The position numbers were made by a program, and so were the translations under genes. Shown piece by piece: positions 16,971 through 24,480 of a stretch of DNA of 64,000 bases. Position 1 is the first letter of the stretch. Every line of letters starts with the position of its first letter. The notes beneath the pieces are model-generated. The model made no database searches and had not been told where the DNA came from. It saw nothing but the letters and a program-made list of their open reading frames with translations. The DNA lies in NCBI RefSeq assembly GCF_900890705.1, contig NZ_CAAHFH010000002.1:2427458-2491457 (forward strand). Reading direction: 5' to 3'. The stretch comes from Pontiella sulfatireligans (GTDB lineage Bacteria; Verrucomicrobiota; Kiritimatiellia; Kiritimatiellales; Pontiellaceae).

Positions 16971-18203
16971 TTAGTTTTGCGGTGGAGTGGGGACCTCGGT
17001 TTCTTTGCCGGTGCGTTTGTTGGGGCATATGCCGAGAATTTCTGGGACGGCGCCTCCGGCGCGGATGACTTGGATGTGATCTCCGATTTTTAGATCCATG
17101 GCGCGAATGTGGTTGAGGTTGTGCAGGGTGGCGCTTTTGATTGTGGCTCCTTGGATTTCTATGGGCTTGAAGTGGGCGATGGGAGTCAGCTTTCCGGTGG
17201 ACCCTTTCGACCACTCAATGCTGAGCAGGATGGTCTCCTTCGGTTTCTCTTTATATTTCCTGGCAAGCGCCCCACGGGGATGGTGTGCGGTTGAACCAAG
17301 TTGTTCAAAAAGTGCTAGATCGTCGACTCTGATGACGATGCCGTCGGTTGGGAATGGGGATTTAGCGCGTTGCTGGTTCAGGGACTCGATGGTTGGAATG
17401 ACTTCGGATGCTTGGACGGTGTGGCTCTCTATGGCGGGGAGGCCTGTTGAGTTCAGTAGCGCCAGCGCTTCAGTATGCGTGGCGGGCATTGGTTCGGTAT
17501 GGAGCAGCGCAAAAGCCCGGATTGAGAGTCCACGGTTGGCGATTTCTGCATAGTCTAAGAGGCGTAATGTGCCGGCGGCGGTGTTGCGCGGGCTTTTGAG
17601 CGGAGCCTGCCCGGCTGTCGTTCTGCGTTGATTTAGTTTTGTGAAGGCCGGAAAAGAGAGGAGGGCTTCGGCGCGGACTTCAAGTTGAGGGGGTGCATTG
17701 GTGAGCTTGGCGGGCACGGCAACTGAGGCGAGGATGGCGGCGGTGATGTCGATTCCGATTTTCCCGTCTCCGCGGGTTGTTGCTTGCGCGAGCAGTCCAT
17801 CGGAATAACGCATCACTACGGTCAGGCCGTCGAGCTTCGGCTCGATGCAGTAGAGTTGGTTGGTGCCGCACTTTTCGATGAAAGCAATGACGGCGTCATC
17901 GGAATAGGCTTTATGAAGGCTTAAAACAGGGGCGGTGTGCGTGATTTTGGATTTTATTTGGGCGGGCGGTGCGCCTAGCCGCGGCGGAGCGGCTAGCTCT
18001 GGATATTTAGTTATGAGGAGGTGATGTTGGTCTTGAAGCGCGTCGTAGGCCGCATCGCTCATGAGCGACTTTGACCGGTTGTAATAGGCCTCGTCGGCTT
18101 GCTGGAGAATGAGCTGCAGGTTGGCGACCTGCTGTTCGACGGCAGGGGGTGCGGCCGCGCAGGACAGTTGAAGGGCGGTAAAAAATATGAGTAGTTTTTG
18201 CAT
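16971..18203 (-). CDS. Secreted short NAD+-dependent DNA ligase (LigB-like)
   Basis: About 410 residues from ATG 18203 (a GTG at 18206 is in frame). Order: hydrophobic signal peptide (MQKLLIFFTALQLSCAAAPP), domain Ia with the NMN-site pattern YYNRSKSLMSDAAYDALQ, adenylation domain with catalytic Lys in CIEPKLDGLTVV, NAD-site GDGKIG and RAEALL, and KYKEKP, then the OB fold (STGKLTPIAHFKPI; SATLHNLNHI; IQVIRAGGAVPEI). The protein ends there: the zinc finger, helix-hairpin-helix and BRCT parts of LigA (about 670 residues) are absent. E. coli LigB is likewise shortened, although longer than this. Export would place a ligase in the periplasm, where NAD+ supply is unclear. The gene is solitary. Confidence 0.85.
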   Translation of the reverse strand: MQKLLIFFTALQLSCAAAPPAVEQQVANLQLILQQADEAYYNRSKSLMSDAAYDALQDQHHLLITKYPELAAPPRLGAPPAQIKSKITHTAPVLSLHKAYSDDAVIAFIEKCGTNQLYCIEPKLDGLTVVMRYSDGLLAQATTRGDGKIGIDITAAILASVAVPAKLTNAPPQLEVRAEALLSFPAFTKLNQRRTTAGQAPLKSPRNTAAGTLRLLDYAEIANRGLSIRAFALLHTEPMPATHTEALALLNSTGLPAIESHTVQASEVIPTIESLNQQRAKSPFPTDGIVIRVDDLALFEQLGSTAHHPRGALARKYKEKPKETILLSIEWSKGSTGKLTPIAHFKPIEIQGATIKSATLHNLNHIRAMDLKIGDHIQVIRAGGAVPEILGICPNKRTGKETEVPTPPQN

Positions 18204-18418
18204 CACAAGCCATCCTTTTCTGTATTCAGTTGAACAAAGAAAGTCTTGGATAAAACATGGTTTGTAAAGTGTAAAGAAGGGCGAGGTAGTGCGGAAAATC
18301 TACAAGGCTTGTCCTTGTGGCTACAAGACATTGGGGAGCATTTGCCTATAGTTCTGTACAAAACCCGCGTACGAGTTTCGTTTATTGGATATGAACACCC
18401 ACATAAAGGACTAAAAAT

Positions 18419-19807
18419 ATGAGCAAGCAACCATCCCGTCGCAGCATATTGGCCGCCGGAGCCGCGGTTACCGCGTTTAACATAGTTCCCTCTAGTGTTT
18501 TGGCCCAGGCCGCCAACAAGAAGAAGAAAAAGGCACCAGCGCCAGACAAGGAAAAGCTCCCGCCAAGCGAGCGGCTGAATATTGGATTCGTTGGCATTGG
18601 CGGAAAAGGCACTGCGAATATCAAGGGGTGTTCGGCACATAATGTCTATGCGCTTTGCGATGTGGATAGCGTCAGAGGCGCATCGTCTTTTAAGAAATAT
18701 CCGAGCGCGAAACGCTTCGACGATTGGCGGGTGTTCCTCGACAAGGAAGAAAAGAACCTCGACGCCGTTGTCGTGACGACGCCCGACCACAACCACGCGG
18801 TCATCACCATGGCTGCGATGCAGCTGGGTTTGCCGGTCTACACCGAAAAGCCGCTGACCCGCACGATTTCTGAAGCGCGCATTCTGGCGGAGTATGCCCG
18901 AAAAAACAAAATCATCACCCAGATGGGCAATCAGGGGCATGCAAATGATGACGCCCGGCTTGCGGTGGAATGGATTCAGGCCGGCGTGCTCGGTGACGTG
19001 CGGGAGGTTCATTGCTGGACCAACCGGCCGGTTTGGCCTCAGGGCATTGTTCGTCCGTCGGCAGAGGATGTGCCGGCGACAATGAACTGGGATGTCTGGC
19101 TCGGGCCGGCTCCGGCAAAGTCCTATAGCAGCAAGATCGCCCCCTTTAAATGGCGGGGGTTCTGGGACTACGGTGCAGGAGCGCTCGGGGACATGGCCGC
19201 GCACATTATGGACCATCCGGTCTGGGCGCTGGGCCTCGGTGCGCCGCTGAGCGTTGAGGTGGAGTTTGACCGGGCAAATCCGGCGAGCGCGAAGGACTCC
19301 TTCCCCGTATCCAGCATTGTAACCTACCAGTTTGCCGCCCGCGGGAATATGCCGCCGGTTACGCTCAAGTGGTTTGATGGGAAGAACAAGATTCCATGGC
19401 CTGAAAACCTGGAGGAAACGCGCAAGCTCGAAAAGGGCGGGGGCATTGTCTATTATGGCAGCAAGCACAACATGCTGCAGAGCTGCTACGGCAAGTCGCC
19501 CCGTATTTTCCCGGAAACAGAAATGCAGGCGGTGGCCAGAAATAAAGAGCTTCCCCCAAAGACCATGCTGCGTTCGCCGGGGCATTACGAGGAGTGGATT
19601 CAGGCGATTCAGGCCAACGACCCTTCGTTGGCAAAATCCAACTTTGACTATGCGGGGCCGCTAACTGAAATGATGTTGCTCGGGTGCGTCGCCGCCCGTG
19701 TCGGATCTGGAACGAAGCTGACGTGGAACAGCGCGAATATGAAAACCAACAACGATGAGGCCAACCGCTATGTCCACCACGAGTACCGCAAGGGCTGGAG
19801 TTTGTAG
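18419..19807 (+). CDS. Tat-exported Gfo/Idh/MocA-family oxidoreductase
   Basis: 462 residues. A twin-arginine signal (SRRSILAAGAAVTAFNIVPS) and a Lys-rich linker precede a Rossmann domain (RLNIGFVGIGGKG; DAVVVTTPDHNHAVI; YTEKPLTRTI) and a C-terminal alpha/beta domain with DVWLGPAP and WRGFWDYGAGALGDMAAHIMDHPVWAL. EKPLTR holds the catalytic Lys of the family. Members are NAD(P)-dependent sugar dehydrogenases or, when exported with bound cofactor, glycoside-cleaving or oxidoreductase enzymes. PVC bacteria carry many Tat-exported copies. It is a single gene ended by a strong terminator; the substrate cannot be read from sequence. Confidence 0.92.
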   Translation: MSKQPSRRSILAAGAAVTAFNIVPSSVLAQAANKKKKKAPAPDKEKLPPSERLNIGFVGIGGKGTANIKGCSAHNVYALCDVDSVRGASSFKKYPSAKRFDDWRVFLDKEEKNLDAVVVTTPDHNHAVITMAAMQLGLPVYTEKPLTRTISEARILAEYARKNKIITQMGNQGHANDDARLAVEWIQAGVLGDVREVHCWTNRPVWPQGIVRPSAEDVPATMNWDVWLGPAPAKSYSSKIAPFKWRGFWDYGAGALGDMAAHIMDHPVWALGLGAPLSVEVEFDRANPASAKDSFPVSSIVTYQFAARGNMPPVTLKWFDGKNKIPWPENLEETRKLEKGGGIVYYGSKHNMLQSCYGKSPRIFPETEMQAVARNKELPPKTMLRSPGHYEEWIQAIQANDPSLAKSNFDYAGPLTEMMLLGCVAARVGSGTKLTWNSANMKTNNDEANRYVHHEYRKGWSL

Positions 19808-19825
19808 CGGAATGCCCTTGCGTTG

Positions 19826-19868
19826 AAAAAGCCGGCATCCTGGAAAAGGAAAGCCGGCTTTTCTTTTT
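19826..19868 (+). terminator. Rho-independent terminator
   Basis: AAAAAGCCGGC and GCCGGCTTTTT form an 11-bp stem around a 16-base loop, followed by more T residues. It lies 18 bp after the dehydrogenase stop and before the convergent solute-binding gene. Confidence 0.88.
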
Positions 19869-19883
19869 GGCTCATGAAGCGGA

Positions 19884-20657
19884 CTAGCGTTTGAAGCTGG
19901 GGAGCCAGTTGTCGACGATGCGCTTGGTGGTGCCGTCTTGATCCCACTCGATAACGAGTGCGTTGACCTTGTTGAGCAGCTCTGTGTTGTTTTTGGCGAT
20001 GCCCCAGGCGAGGGGTTCGATGTTCAGCAGTTCGGGAAAGGCTACCAGTCCGCTTTCATCGGTTGCGGACAACCACCAAATAATGGGAGCATCGTGGATG
20101 AACATATCGATTTTGTTGTTCTTGAGGGCGCTTACAGCGGCTTCGGAGCTTGAATAGGATTTCTTGGTCTCGGCACGGTTAAAGCGCTGCATAACCATGA
20201 ATTCGCCGGTTTTTCCTTTTACAAACCCGATGCGTTTGGTCTGGTTGCGTACGGTGCTGGCGGGCAGGCCAGAGGGGTCGTAGTTGTCGCGCCGGAACAG
20301 GCCGGTCAATCCAGATTGGAGATAGGGGATGCTAAAATTAACGCGAACGCTGCGCGCCGAGGTAATGGACATGTTGGACATAATGATGTCGATTTTGTTG
20401 CTTTCCAGAGACTCGATCAACTTGTTCCATGGCAGTTCAACAAACACCACCTCGCGGTTCAGTGAATGTCCGAGTTTCCGGGCTAGATCCGCCTCGATTC
20501 CTGCGATCTGTTTCCCCTGCTTAAAGATGACAGGCCGTGAGTTTGGCGAGACGCCGACGCGCAAGATAGACGGGCTGGGTGCAGGCGCTTGAGTTGCGCA
20601 GCCGACGAGTGTGGCGGCGATGGCAAGAAAGGAGCAAAGAGCGGTAATGCGTTTCAT
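19884..20657 (-). CDS. Solute-binding lipoprotein, SBP family 3
   Basis: 257 residues with a lipoprotein signal (MKRITALCSFLAIAATLVGC). The family-3 fold is seen in LRVGVSPNSRPVIFKQGKQIAGIEADLARKL-type start residues, then KIDIIMSNMSITSARSVRVNFSIPY (ligand-site pattern) and KIDMFIHDAPIIWW. Family members bind amino acids or similar small polar ligands. No ABC permease or ATPase is adjacent, and no kinase or lyase fusion is present, so this is an orphan receptor or a sensor-type binding protein. It is divergent from the ECF sigma gene across about 130 bp. Confidence 0.85.
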   Translation of the reverse strand: MKRITALCSFLAIAATLVGCATQAPAPSPSILRVGVSPNSRPVIFKQGKQIAGIEADLARKLGHSLNREVVFVELPWNKLIESLESNKIDIIMSNMSITSARSVRVNFSIPYLQSGLTGLFRRDNYDPSGLPASTVRNQTKRIGFVKGKTGEFMVMQRFNRAETKKSYSSSEAAVSALKNNKIDMFIHDAPIIWWLSATDESGLVAFPELLNIEPLAWGIAKNNTELLNKVNALVIEWDQDGTTKRIVDNWLPSFKR

Positions 20658-20717
20658 ATAGGTTCTCCAAAGGTTTCGCGGACTATCCCAACCTTGGGAA
20701 ATAGATGCAAGCGCCCG

Positions 20718-20734
20718 TTTCCAAGGATTGGAAA
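20718..20734. repeat. Dispersed palindrome TTTCCAA-GGA-TTGGAAA
   Basis: Perfect 7-bp-arm copy of the recurring palindrome, here intergenic, between the divergent solute-binding gene and the ECF sigma promoter. Confidence 0.6.
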
Positions 20735-20745
20735 TTTAAAGAAGG

Positions 20746-20774
20746 TGTGACAGAATCCACATAAGCGGTGTATG
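20746..20774 (+). promoter_or_regulatory. ECF-type promoter of the sigma operon
   Basis: TGTGACA (20746-20752), 15 bp, GTGTATG (20768-20774). The same -35 and -10 words with the same 15-bp gap occur before the genes at 22578 and 22949. The position in front of the sigma gene points to autoregulation. Confidence 0.7.
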
Positions 20775-20785
20775 TAGAATAGAAG

Positions 20786-21310
20786 ATGGCCATGGAAGAA
20801 CGAACAGATGCAGAGCTGGCGAGGGCCAGTTTGGACGGGAACCGGAATGCTTTTTCGGAGCTGGTTGAGCGCCATCAGGATTCGGTTTATGGCTTGGCCG
20901 TCGGAATGACGCGCAACCAGGAAGACGCGGCGGATATGGCGCAGGAGGCTTTTATTAAAGCGTACAACAAGCTGGAGCAGTATAATCCGGAATATGAATT
21001 CCGCTCTTGGATTCTACGCATTTGTGCCAATCAGACTAAAAACCTGTTCCGCAAACGGATGCGCCGGCGTGCTGTAGAGGAAAAGCATCTGGCGCAGGAA
21101 TCGCTGGTTCAGTCGGCAGAGGCTCCTGATTTCCACGCGCTGGAGAGCGCTTTGGCACAGCTTCCTTCAAACCTGTGTGCGGCGCTTCGACTGAAGTACA
21201 TGGAAGGGATGGCTTATGATGAAGTCGCCAAAGTGCTAGGCATTGGCGTCAGCGCCGCCAAAATGCGGGTGATGCGCGCGAAAACCCAGTTGCAGGAGAT
21301 ATTATCATGA
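20786..21310 (+). CDS. ECF RNA polymerase sigma factor
   Basis: 174 residues with region 2 (DAELARASLDGNRNAFSELVERHQD; QEDAADMAQEAFIKAYNKLEQYNPEYEFRSWILRI in parts) and region 4 (ALAQLPSNLCAALRLKYMEGMAYDEVAKVLGIGVSAAKMRV in parts) and no region 1 or 3. ATG 20786 and 20792 are both possible. The stop overlaps the next start by four bases, the usual place of an anti-sigma gene. The promoter words upstream recur at two nearby genes for small or DUF2202 secreted proteins, which defines a local regulon. The inducing signal is unknown. Confidence 0.92.
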   Translation: MAMEERTDAELARASLDGNRNAFSELVERHQDSVYGLAVGMTRNQEDAADMAQEAFIKAYNKLEQYNPEYEFRSWILRICANQTKNLFRKRMRRRAVEEKHLAQESLVQSAEAPDFHALESALAQLPSNLCAALRLKYMEGMAYDEVAKVLGIGVSAAKMRVMRAKTQLQEILS

Positions 21311-21813
21311 AAAGTGAAAACGATTTGATTCAACGATTGGAAAACCACCGCACCCCGCCGCCGGATGGCTTTGTGGAGCGCGTGATGGAATCGCTGCCGA
21401 CCTGGCGCATGCAACGTTCCGCGGGCTTTTGGCCGAGGCAAGGGCGCTGGATTGCTCCGGCGCTGGCTGGCGCGGCCGTTGCCTTGCTGGCCGTGTTTGC
21501 CGTCGGCCACCGGGCGGGGCCCGTGGAGACGGCGGCGGTGAACTTTCATTTCGAGTTGCATGCGCCCGGTGCCGATAAGGTGGAGCTTCTGGGCACTTTC
21601 AACAACTGGATGACCGATGACATCGTTTTGGTCGGTCCCGACGCTTCCGGCCACTGGACCGCAACGGTCGAACTGCCTGAGGGGCGGCACGAATATATTT
21701 TTCTGGTGGACGGCGAGCGTTGGCTGGCTGACCCCAAGGCGGCAACGCATCGGCCCGACGGATTCGGGCGTGTGAACACGGTGATCAATATTTATGAAGA
21801 AAACAATGCATAG
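21307..21813 (+). CDS. Membrane protein with CBM48/AMPK-type domain, candidate anti-sigma factor
   Basis: 168 residues: a cytoplasmic part of about 50 residues (start MKSENDLIQRLENHRTPPP), one membrane helix (WIAPALAGAAVALLAVFAVG, about 55-75), then an extracytoplasmic E-set/CBM48 domain (HFELHAPGADKVELLGTFNNW; GHWTATVELPEGRHEYIFLV; DGERWLADPKA). The domain is the glycogen-binding type known from AMPK-beta and branching enzymes, with its conserved Trp residues. Overlap with the sigma gene and the one-helix topology suggest that it holds the sigma factor and reads a glycan or envelope signal. No zinc-type ZAS motif (HxxxCxxC) is present in the cytoplasmic part, so this role is inference. Confidence 0.8.
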   Translation: MKSENDLIQRLENHRTPPPDGFVERVMESLPTWRMQRSAGFWPRQGRWIAPALAGAAVALLAVFAVGHRAGPVETAAVNFHFELHAPGADKVELLGTFNNWMTDDIVLVGPDASGHWTATVELPEGRHEYIFLVDGERWLADPKAATHRPDGFGRVNTVINIYEENNA

Positions 21814-22492
21814 AGTAGTCGCGATTGGTTTGCTGGTCTGTTCCGCGGCGGTGGCTGGCCACGAGCAGAACCCTTCCAAGGATTGGAACAGGTTGCGTGA
21901 AAAAAACCTTCAACTCGGGTTGCCCGTTGAGCGCGTCGACCAGACGCTCGGCGCGTGCCGCAAAAGCGGTTTGCCGGTTGAAAATGCCGATGCGCTGCTG
22001 TGTTCGGTCTACACCGCCCAAGCCGAGGGGCTGCCGACGGAGTGCGTTTTCCTGAAGATCGAAGAGGGCCTGGCCAAGCGCATTGCATGGACGGATGTTC
22101 AGGCGGCGGCCGGCAACCGGCTGGATTGCCTGCGTCGCGCGGACCAGCTGGTTATGTCCGGCCGGCAAGAGCGCGGAGGCCAGCATCAGCATCTGGTGAT
22201 GCATACCTGCGTGGCGCTCGAAAGCGGGCTTCCCGAAGAGGTGATTCAATCCGTATTTTCCCGGCCGGGCGGCTTCCGCTACGGCCGCGTAATCCACGTG
22301 ATCGAGGCCGGCGAAACCCTGCAGCTTTCGGGCCTGGCCCCGAAGGACACGCTGCACATTATGCACGACTGCCTCGACCGCAATCTCAACGGCATCGAAG
22401 TCAGCCGCGTGGTTGATGTTGTTCTGGCCGGGCATCGCGCAGGCAAGGATTTCGAGACCATCCACGCCGGCCTTTGGGTGCAGTCGAACTGA
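21794..22492 (+). CDS. Secreted protein of unknown function
   Basis: 232 residues, overlapping the previous gene by 20 bases. A Sec signal peptide (MHRVVAIGLLVCSAAVAG after a short MKKT start) leads a helical protein with loosely repeated units: GLPVERVDQTLGAC, GLPVENADALLCSV, GLPTECVFLKIEEGLAK, later GLPEEVIQSVF. Each unit has a GLP turn followed by an amphipathic helix. No family was recognised. Position in the sigma operon suggests a periplasmic part of the same response. The coding sequence contains a perfect TTCCAA-N3-TTGGAA palindrome at 21874. Confidence 0.75.
   Translation: MKKTMHRVVAIGLLVCSAAVAGHEQNPSKDWNRLREKNLQLGLPVERVDQTLGACRKSGLPVENADALLCSVYTAQAEGLPTECVFLKIEEGLAKRIAWTDVQAAAGNRLDCLRRADQLVMSGRQERGGQHQHLVMHTCVALESGLPEEVIQSVFSRPGGFRYGRVIHVIEAGETLQLSGLAPKDTLHIMHDCLDRNLNGIEVSRVVDVVLAGHRAGKDFETIHAGLWVQSN
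21874..21888. repeat. Dispersed palindrome TTCCAA-GGA-TTGGAA
   Basis: Perfect copy within the coding sequence of the secreted protein gene; the same 15-mer as the core at 20719. Confidence 0.6.
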
Positions 22493-22507
22493 TTTTTCAT
22501 GCTCCGA

Positions 22508-22536
22508 TGTGACGCTTTTTCCTGCACGGGTGTACG
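22508..22536 (+). promoter_or_regulatory. ECF-type promoter of the small secreted protein gene
   Basis: TGTGACG (22508-22514), 15 bp, GTGTACG (22530-22536). Downstream TGGGGAAAC near 22549 is also shared with the leader of the gene at 22949. Confidence 0.75.
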
Positions 22537-22577
22537 GCCTTTAGAGAATGGGGAAACCAACCACAGGAGAACGAAAA

Positions 22578-22817
22578 ATGAAGATGAAGCAACTCGTAGT
22601 ACTCGTAGCAGGAATCGCACTCGCAACCGTCATGGCTGAAGCTAAAGGCGGGAACGGAAACGGCGGTGGAAACGGAAAAGGCACCCAATCCAAAAAGCAG
22701 TCTTGCTCGCAGGAGGGTACAGAGGATTGCTCTGGTTCTGCGGCTCAGGAAAAAAAGCAGATTCGTAAAAAAGATGGAACGGGCGAAAAAGCCGGTACCG
22801 GAGCATGTACGCGATAG
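22578..22817 (+). CDS. Small secreted Gly/Asn- and Lys-rich protein
   Basis: 79 residues from ATG 22578, with GGAGA upstream; the open frame starts earlier without signal. A signal peptide (MKMKQLVVLVAGIALATVMAEA) precedes a low-complexity part: KGGNGNGGGNGKG, then Ser/Gln/Lys-rich sequence with three cysteines. No family was recognised. It has its own ECF-type promoter and a strong terminator, so it is a separate transcript of the sigma regulon. The GNGGGNGKG stretch resembles the segment after the signal peptide of the DUF2202 protein at 22949. Confidence 0.75.
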   Translation: MKMKQLVVLVAGIALATVMAEAKGGNGNGGGNGKGTQSKKQSCSQEGTEDCSGSAAQEKKQIRKKDGTGEKAGTGACTR

Positions 22818-22842
22818 CCAGTCATGCATGTTTCAAATGAGG

Positions 22843-22872
22843 GGGGAGGATTGATTTCCTCTCCTTTTTTTT
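22843..22872 (+). terminator. Rho-independent terminator
   Basis: GGGGAGGA and TCCTCTCC form a near-perfect stem around TTGATT, followed by eight T residues. It ends the small secreted protein transcript 11 bp before the next ECF-type promoter. Confidence 0.85.
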
Positions 22873-22882
22873 ATGTCGGCGA

Positions 22883-22911
22883 TGTGACGGATGCGTGTAC
22901 GGAAGTGTACG
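22883..22911 (+). promoter_or_regulatory. ECF-type promoter of the first DUF2202 gene
   Basis: TGTGACG (22883-22889), 15 bp, GTGTACG (22905-22911), the third copy of the pattern in 2.2 kb. The leader then carries TTGGGGAAAC and an AAGGAG ribosome site. Confidence 0.75.
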
Positions 22912-22948
22912 TTTTATAGATTGGGGAAACAACATAAGGAGTAGAAGA

Positions 22949-23569
22949 ATGAAGAGAAATACATGGAGTAGTCTGGTGCTGTGTGGATTGGTTTCAGGAT
23001 GGCTGATGCAACCCGCCATGGCAGGAAAGGGAAAAGGCAATGGCGGTGGAAAGCCAGCTCCCGCACCCGTATTGACTGAGGCCGAAGCGGCCGACCTGCT
23101 GTTTATGCGGGAAGAGGAAAAGCTGGCGCGCGATGTCTACATCATTCTGTACGCCGAATGGGGCAACCAGGTGTTCGACAATATTTCGCAGTCGGAGCAG
23201 AAGCACACCGATACGGTTCTGGGGCTGATTGAAAAATATGGCCTTTCGGATCCGGCCTTGCCGGGGATTGGTGACTTTGCCGACGAAGAGCTGCAGCATT
23301 TGTTCAATGACCTGATCGCTGCCGGCATGGCAGGGCAATTGGAAGCCTTGATGGTTGGTGCACTGATCGAAGAAGTCGACATGGAGGATATCGTGCTGGC
23401 GATGGACCGCACCGATGAGGCTGACATTTTGAATGCCTACGGCAACCTCTTGGATGGCTCTGGAAATCACCTGAACTCCTTCGTGAAGAACATCGAAGCC
23501 ATGACCGGCGTGCCCTATGTCGCTCAATGGCTGACGCAGGAAGAAGTCAATGAGCTTCTTGGCCGCTAA
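22949..23569 (+). CDS. Secreted DUF2202 protein (ferritin-like helical domain), copy 1
   Basis: 206 residues from ATG 22949 (AAGGAG upstream). Signal peptide to MQPAMA, a GKGKGNGGG linker, then DUF2202: LLFMREEEKLARDVYIILY, the signature Glu-rich first helix, SEQKHTDTVLGLIEKYG, GALIEEVDMEDIVLAMDRTDEADI and HLNSFVKNIEAMTG. The E-x-H patterns (EEEKLARD; EQKHTD; EEVD) recall di-iron ferritin-like folds. The family is of unknown function and is common in secreted or membrane proteins of anaerobes and methanogens. Driven by an ECF-type promoter. Confidence 0.9.
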   Translation: MKRNTWSSLVLCGLVSGWLMQPAMAGKGKGNGGGKPAPAPVLTEAEAADLLFMREEEKLARDVYIILYAEWGNQVFDNISQSEQKHTDTVLGLIEKYGLSDPALPGIGDFADEELQHLFNDLIAAGMAGQLEALMVGALIEEVDMEDIVLAMDRTDEADILNAYGNLLDGSGNHLNSFVKNIEAMTGVPYVAQWLTQEEVNELLGR

Positions 23570-23593
23570 GCTTAATGCTTAAAAGAGGCGAAT

Positions 23594-23620
23594 CCAGCCA
23601 TTGGGTTTTCCAATGGCTGG
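23594..23620. terminator. Perfect 11-bp hairpin after DUF2202 copy 1
   Basis: CCAGCCATTGG, loop GTTTT, CCAATGGCTGG. There is no T tract, so it may be a transcript-stabilising hairpin or attenuator rather than a classical terminator. Nearly the same arms recur after DUF2202 copy 3. Confidence 0.5.
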
Positions 23621-23650
23621 AAGTTTATAACTGTAGCGGAGCATGAAACG

Positions 23651-24271
23651 ATGAATAAAAAAACACTGCTTGGATTAATTGTCAGTTGCGTTGTTGTCGG
23701 CTGGATGCTTGCGCCTGTTTTGGCGGGAAAGGGGCCGTGTGCGTGTGCGGTTGCGGTTGCCTCAGCCTCGGAACTGACTGACGCGGAAGCCGCCGACCTG
23801 CAATTTATGCGGGAAGAGGAAAAGCTGGCGCGGGATGTGTACAATGCCATGTATGAACTCTATGGCCAACGCGTGTTCAGCAATATTCCCCGTGCGGAGC
23901 AACATCACATGGATGCCATCCTTGGCCTGATCAATGCCTATGGGCTCGAAGATTCCATAAAGAAGAAGCCCGGCAAGTTCCGCAACACGGAACTGCAGAA
24001 GCTATACAACGACCTTGTTGCCCGCGGCGCGAAGTCCAGAGAGGAGGCATATCTCGTCGGCGCGTTGATCGAAGAAGTGGACATCAAAGACCTTGAGGAT
24101 GCCATGCGGCGGACGGGAAAAGAGGATCTCCTCGCCGTGTTCGACAATCTGATCGGCGGCTCGAAAAGGCATCTCAATGCTTTTGTCAGAAACTACGAAG
24201 CCGTCTCTGGGAAAACCTATGTTGCCCAGAAAATGCCGCAGGTTGAGATTGATGCAATTTTAGGACGGTAG
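23651..24271 (+). CDS. Secreted DUF2202 protein, copy 2
   Basis: 206 residues. Signal peptide (MNKKTLLGLIVSCVVVGWML), a short Ala/Val/Cys spacer, then the same domain: LQFMREEEKLARDVYNAMY, AEQHHMDAILGLINAYG, GALIEEVDIKDLEDAMRRTGKEDL and HLNAFVRNYEAVSG. It diverges more than copies 1 and 3 (QHHMD for QKHTD). No ECF-type or sigma54 promoter was seen in the 80 bp before it, so it is probably read through from copy 1 past the intervening hairpin. Confidence 0.9.
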   Translation: MNKKTLLGLIVSCVVVGWMLAPVLAGKGPCACAVAVASASELTDAEAADLQFMREEEKLARDVYNAMYELYGQRVFSNIPRAEQHHMDAILGLINAYGLEDSIKKKPGKFRNTELQKLYNDLVARGAKSREEAYLVGALIEEVDIKDLEDAMRRTGKEDLLAVFDNLIGGSKRHLNAFVRNYEAVSGKTYVAQKMPQVEIDAILGR

Positions 24272-24301
24272 TTCCAATGGGTGGTGCTGGCATAATGCTG
24301 G

Positions 24302-24350
24302 TGGGTGCTGCCGCCCAATGCGCCCGATGGTCGGTGGGCGCTGTTGCCCA
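24302..24350 (+). promoter_or_regulatory. Twin upstream activator sites for the sigma54 promoter at 24422
   Basis: TGGGTGCTGCCGCCCA (24302-24317) and TGGGCGCTGTTGCCCA (24335-24350): two 16-bp inverted repeats of pattern TGGGYG-N4-YGCCCA, starts 33 bp apart (about three helical turns). Distance from the second site to the -24 element is 87 bp. The same layout with the same two distances occurs at 29149-29284. Confidence 0.8.
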
Positions 24351-24421
24351 TCAGAAGGGTCAGTGGTATCCAGAACGTATGGAAAAGGCAGTAAATCCAG
24401 ACAATATCCACTGCCCGTCGT

Positions 24422-24437
24422 TTGGCACGATGCGTGC
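24422..24437 (+). promoter_or_regulatory. Sigma54 promoter of DUF2202 copy 3
   Basis: TTGGCACGATGCGTGC fits the -24/-12 consensus, with GG and GC ten bases apart. The downstream leader shares AGCCGTCGAGA with the other sigma54 promoter in this region. Confidence 0.82.
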
Positions 24438-24480
24438 GGTGTCCAAGAGATAGAGCCGTCGAGACTCAATGGAGGTTAAC

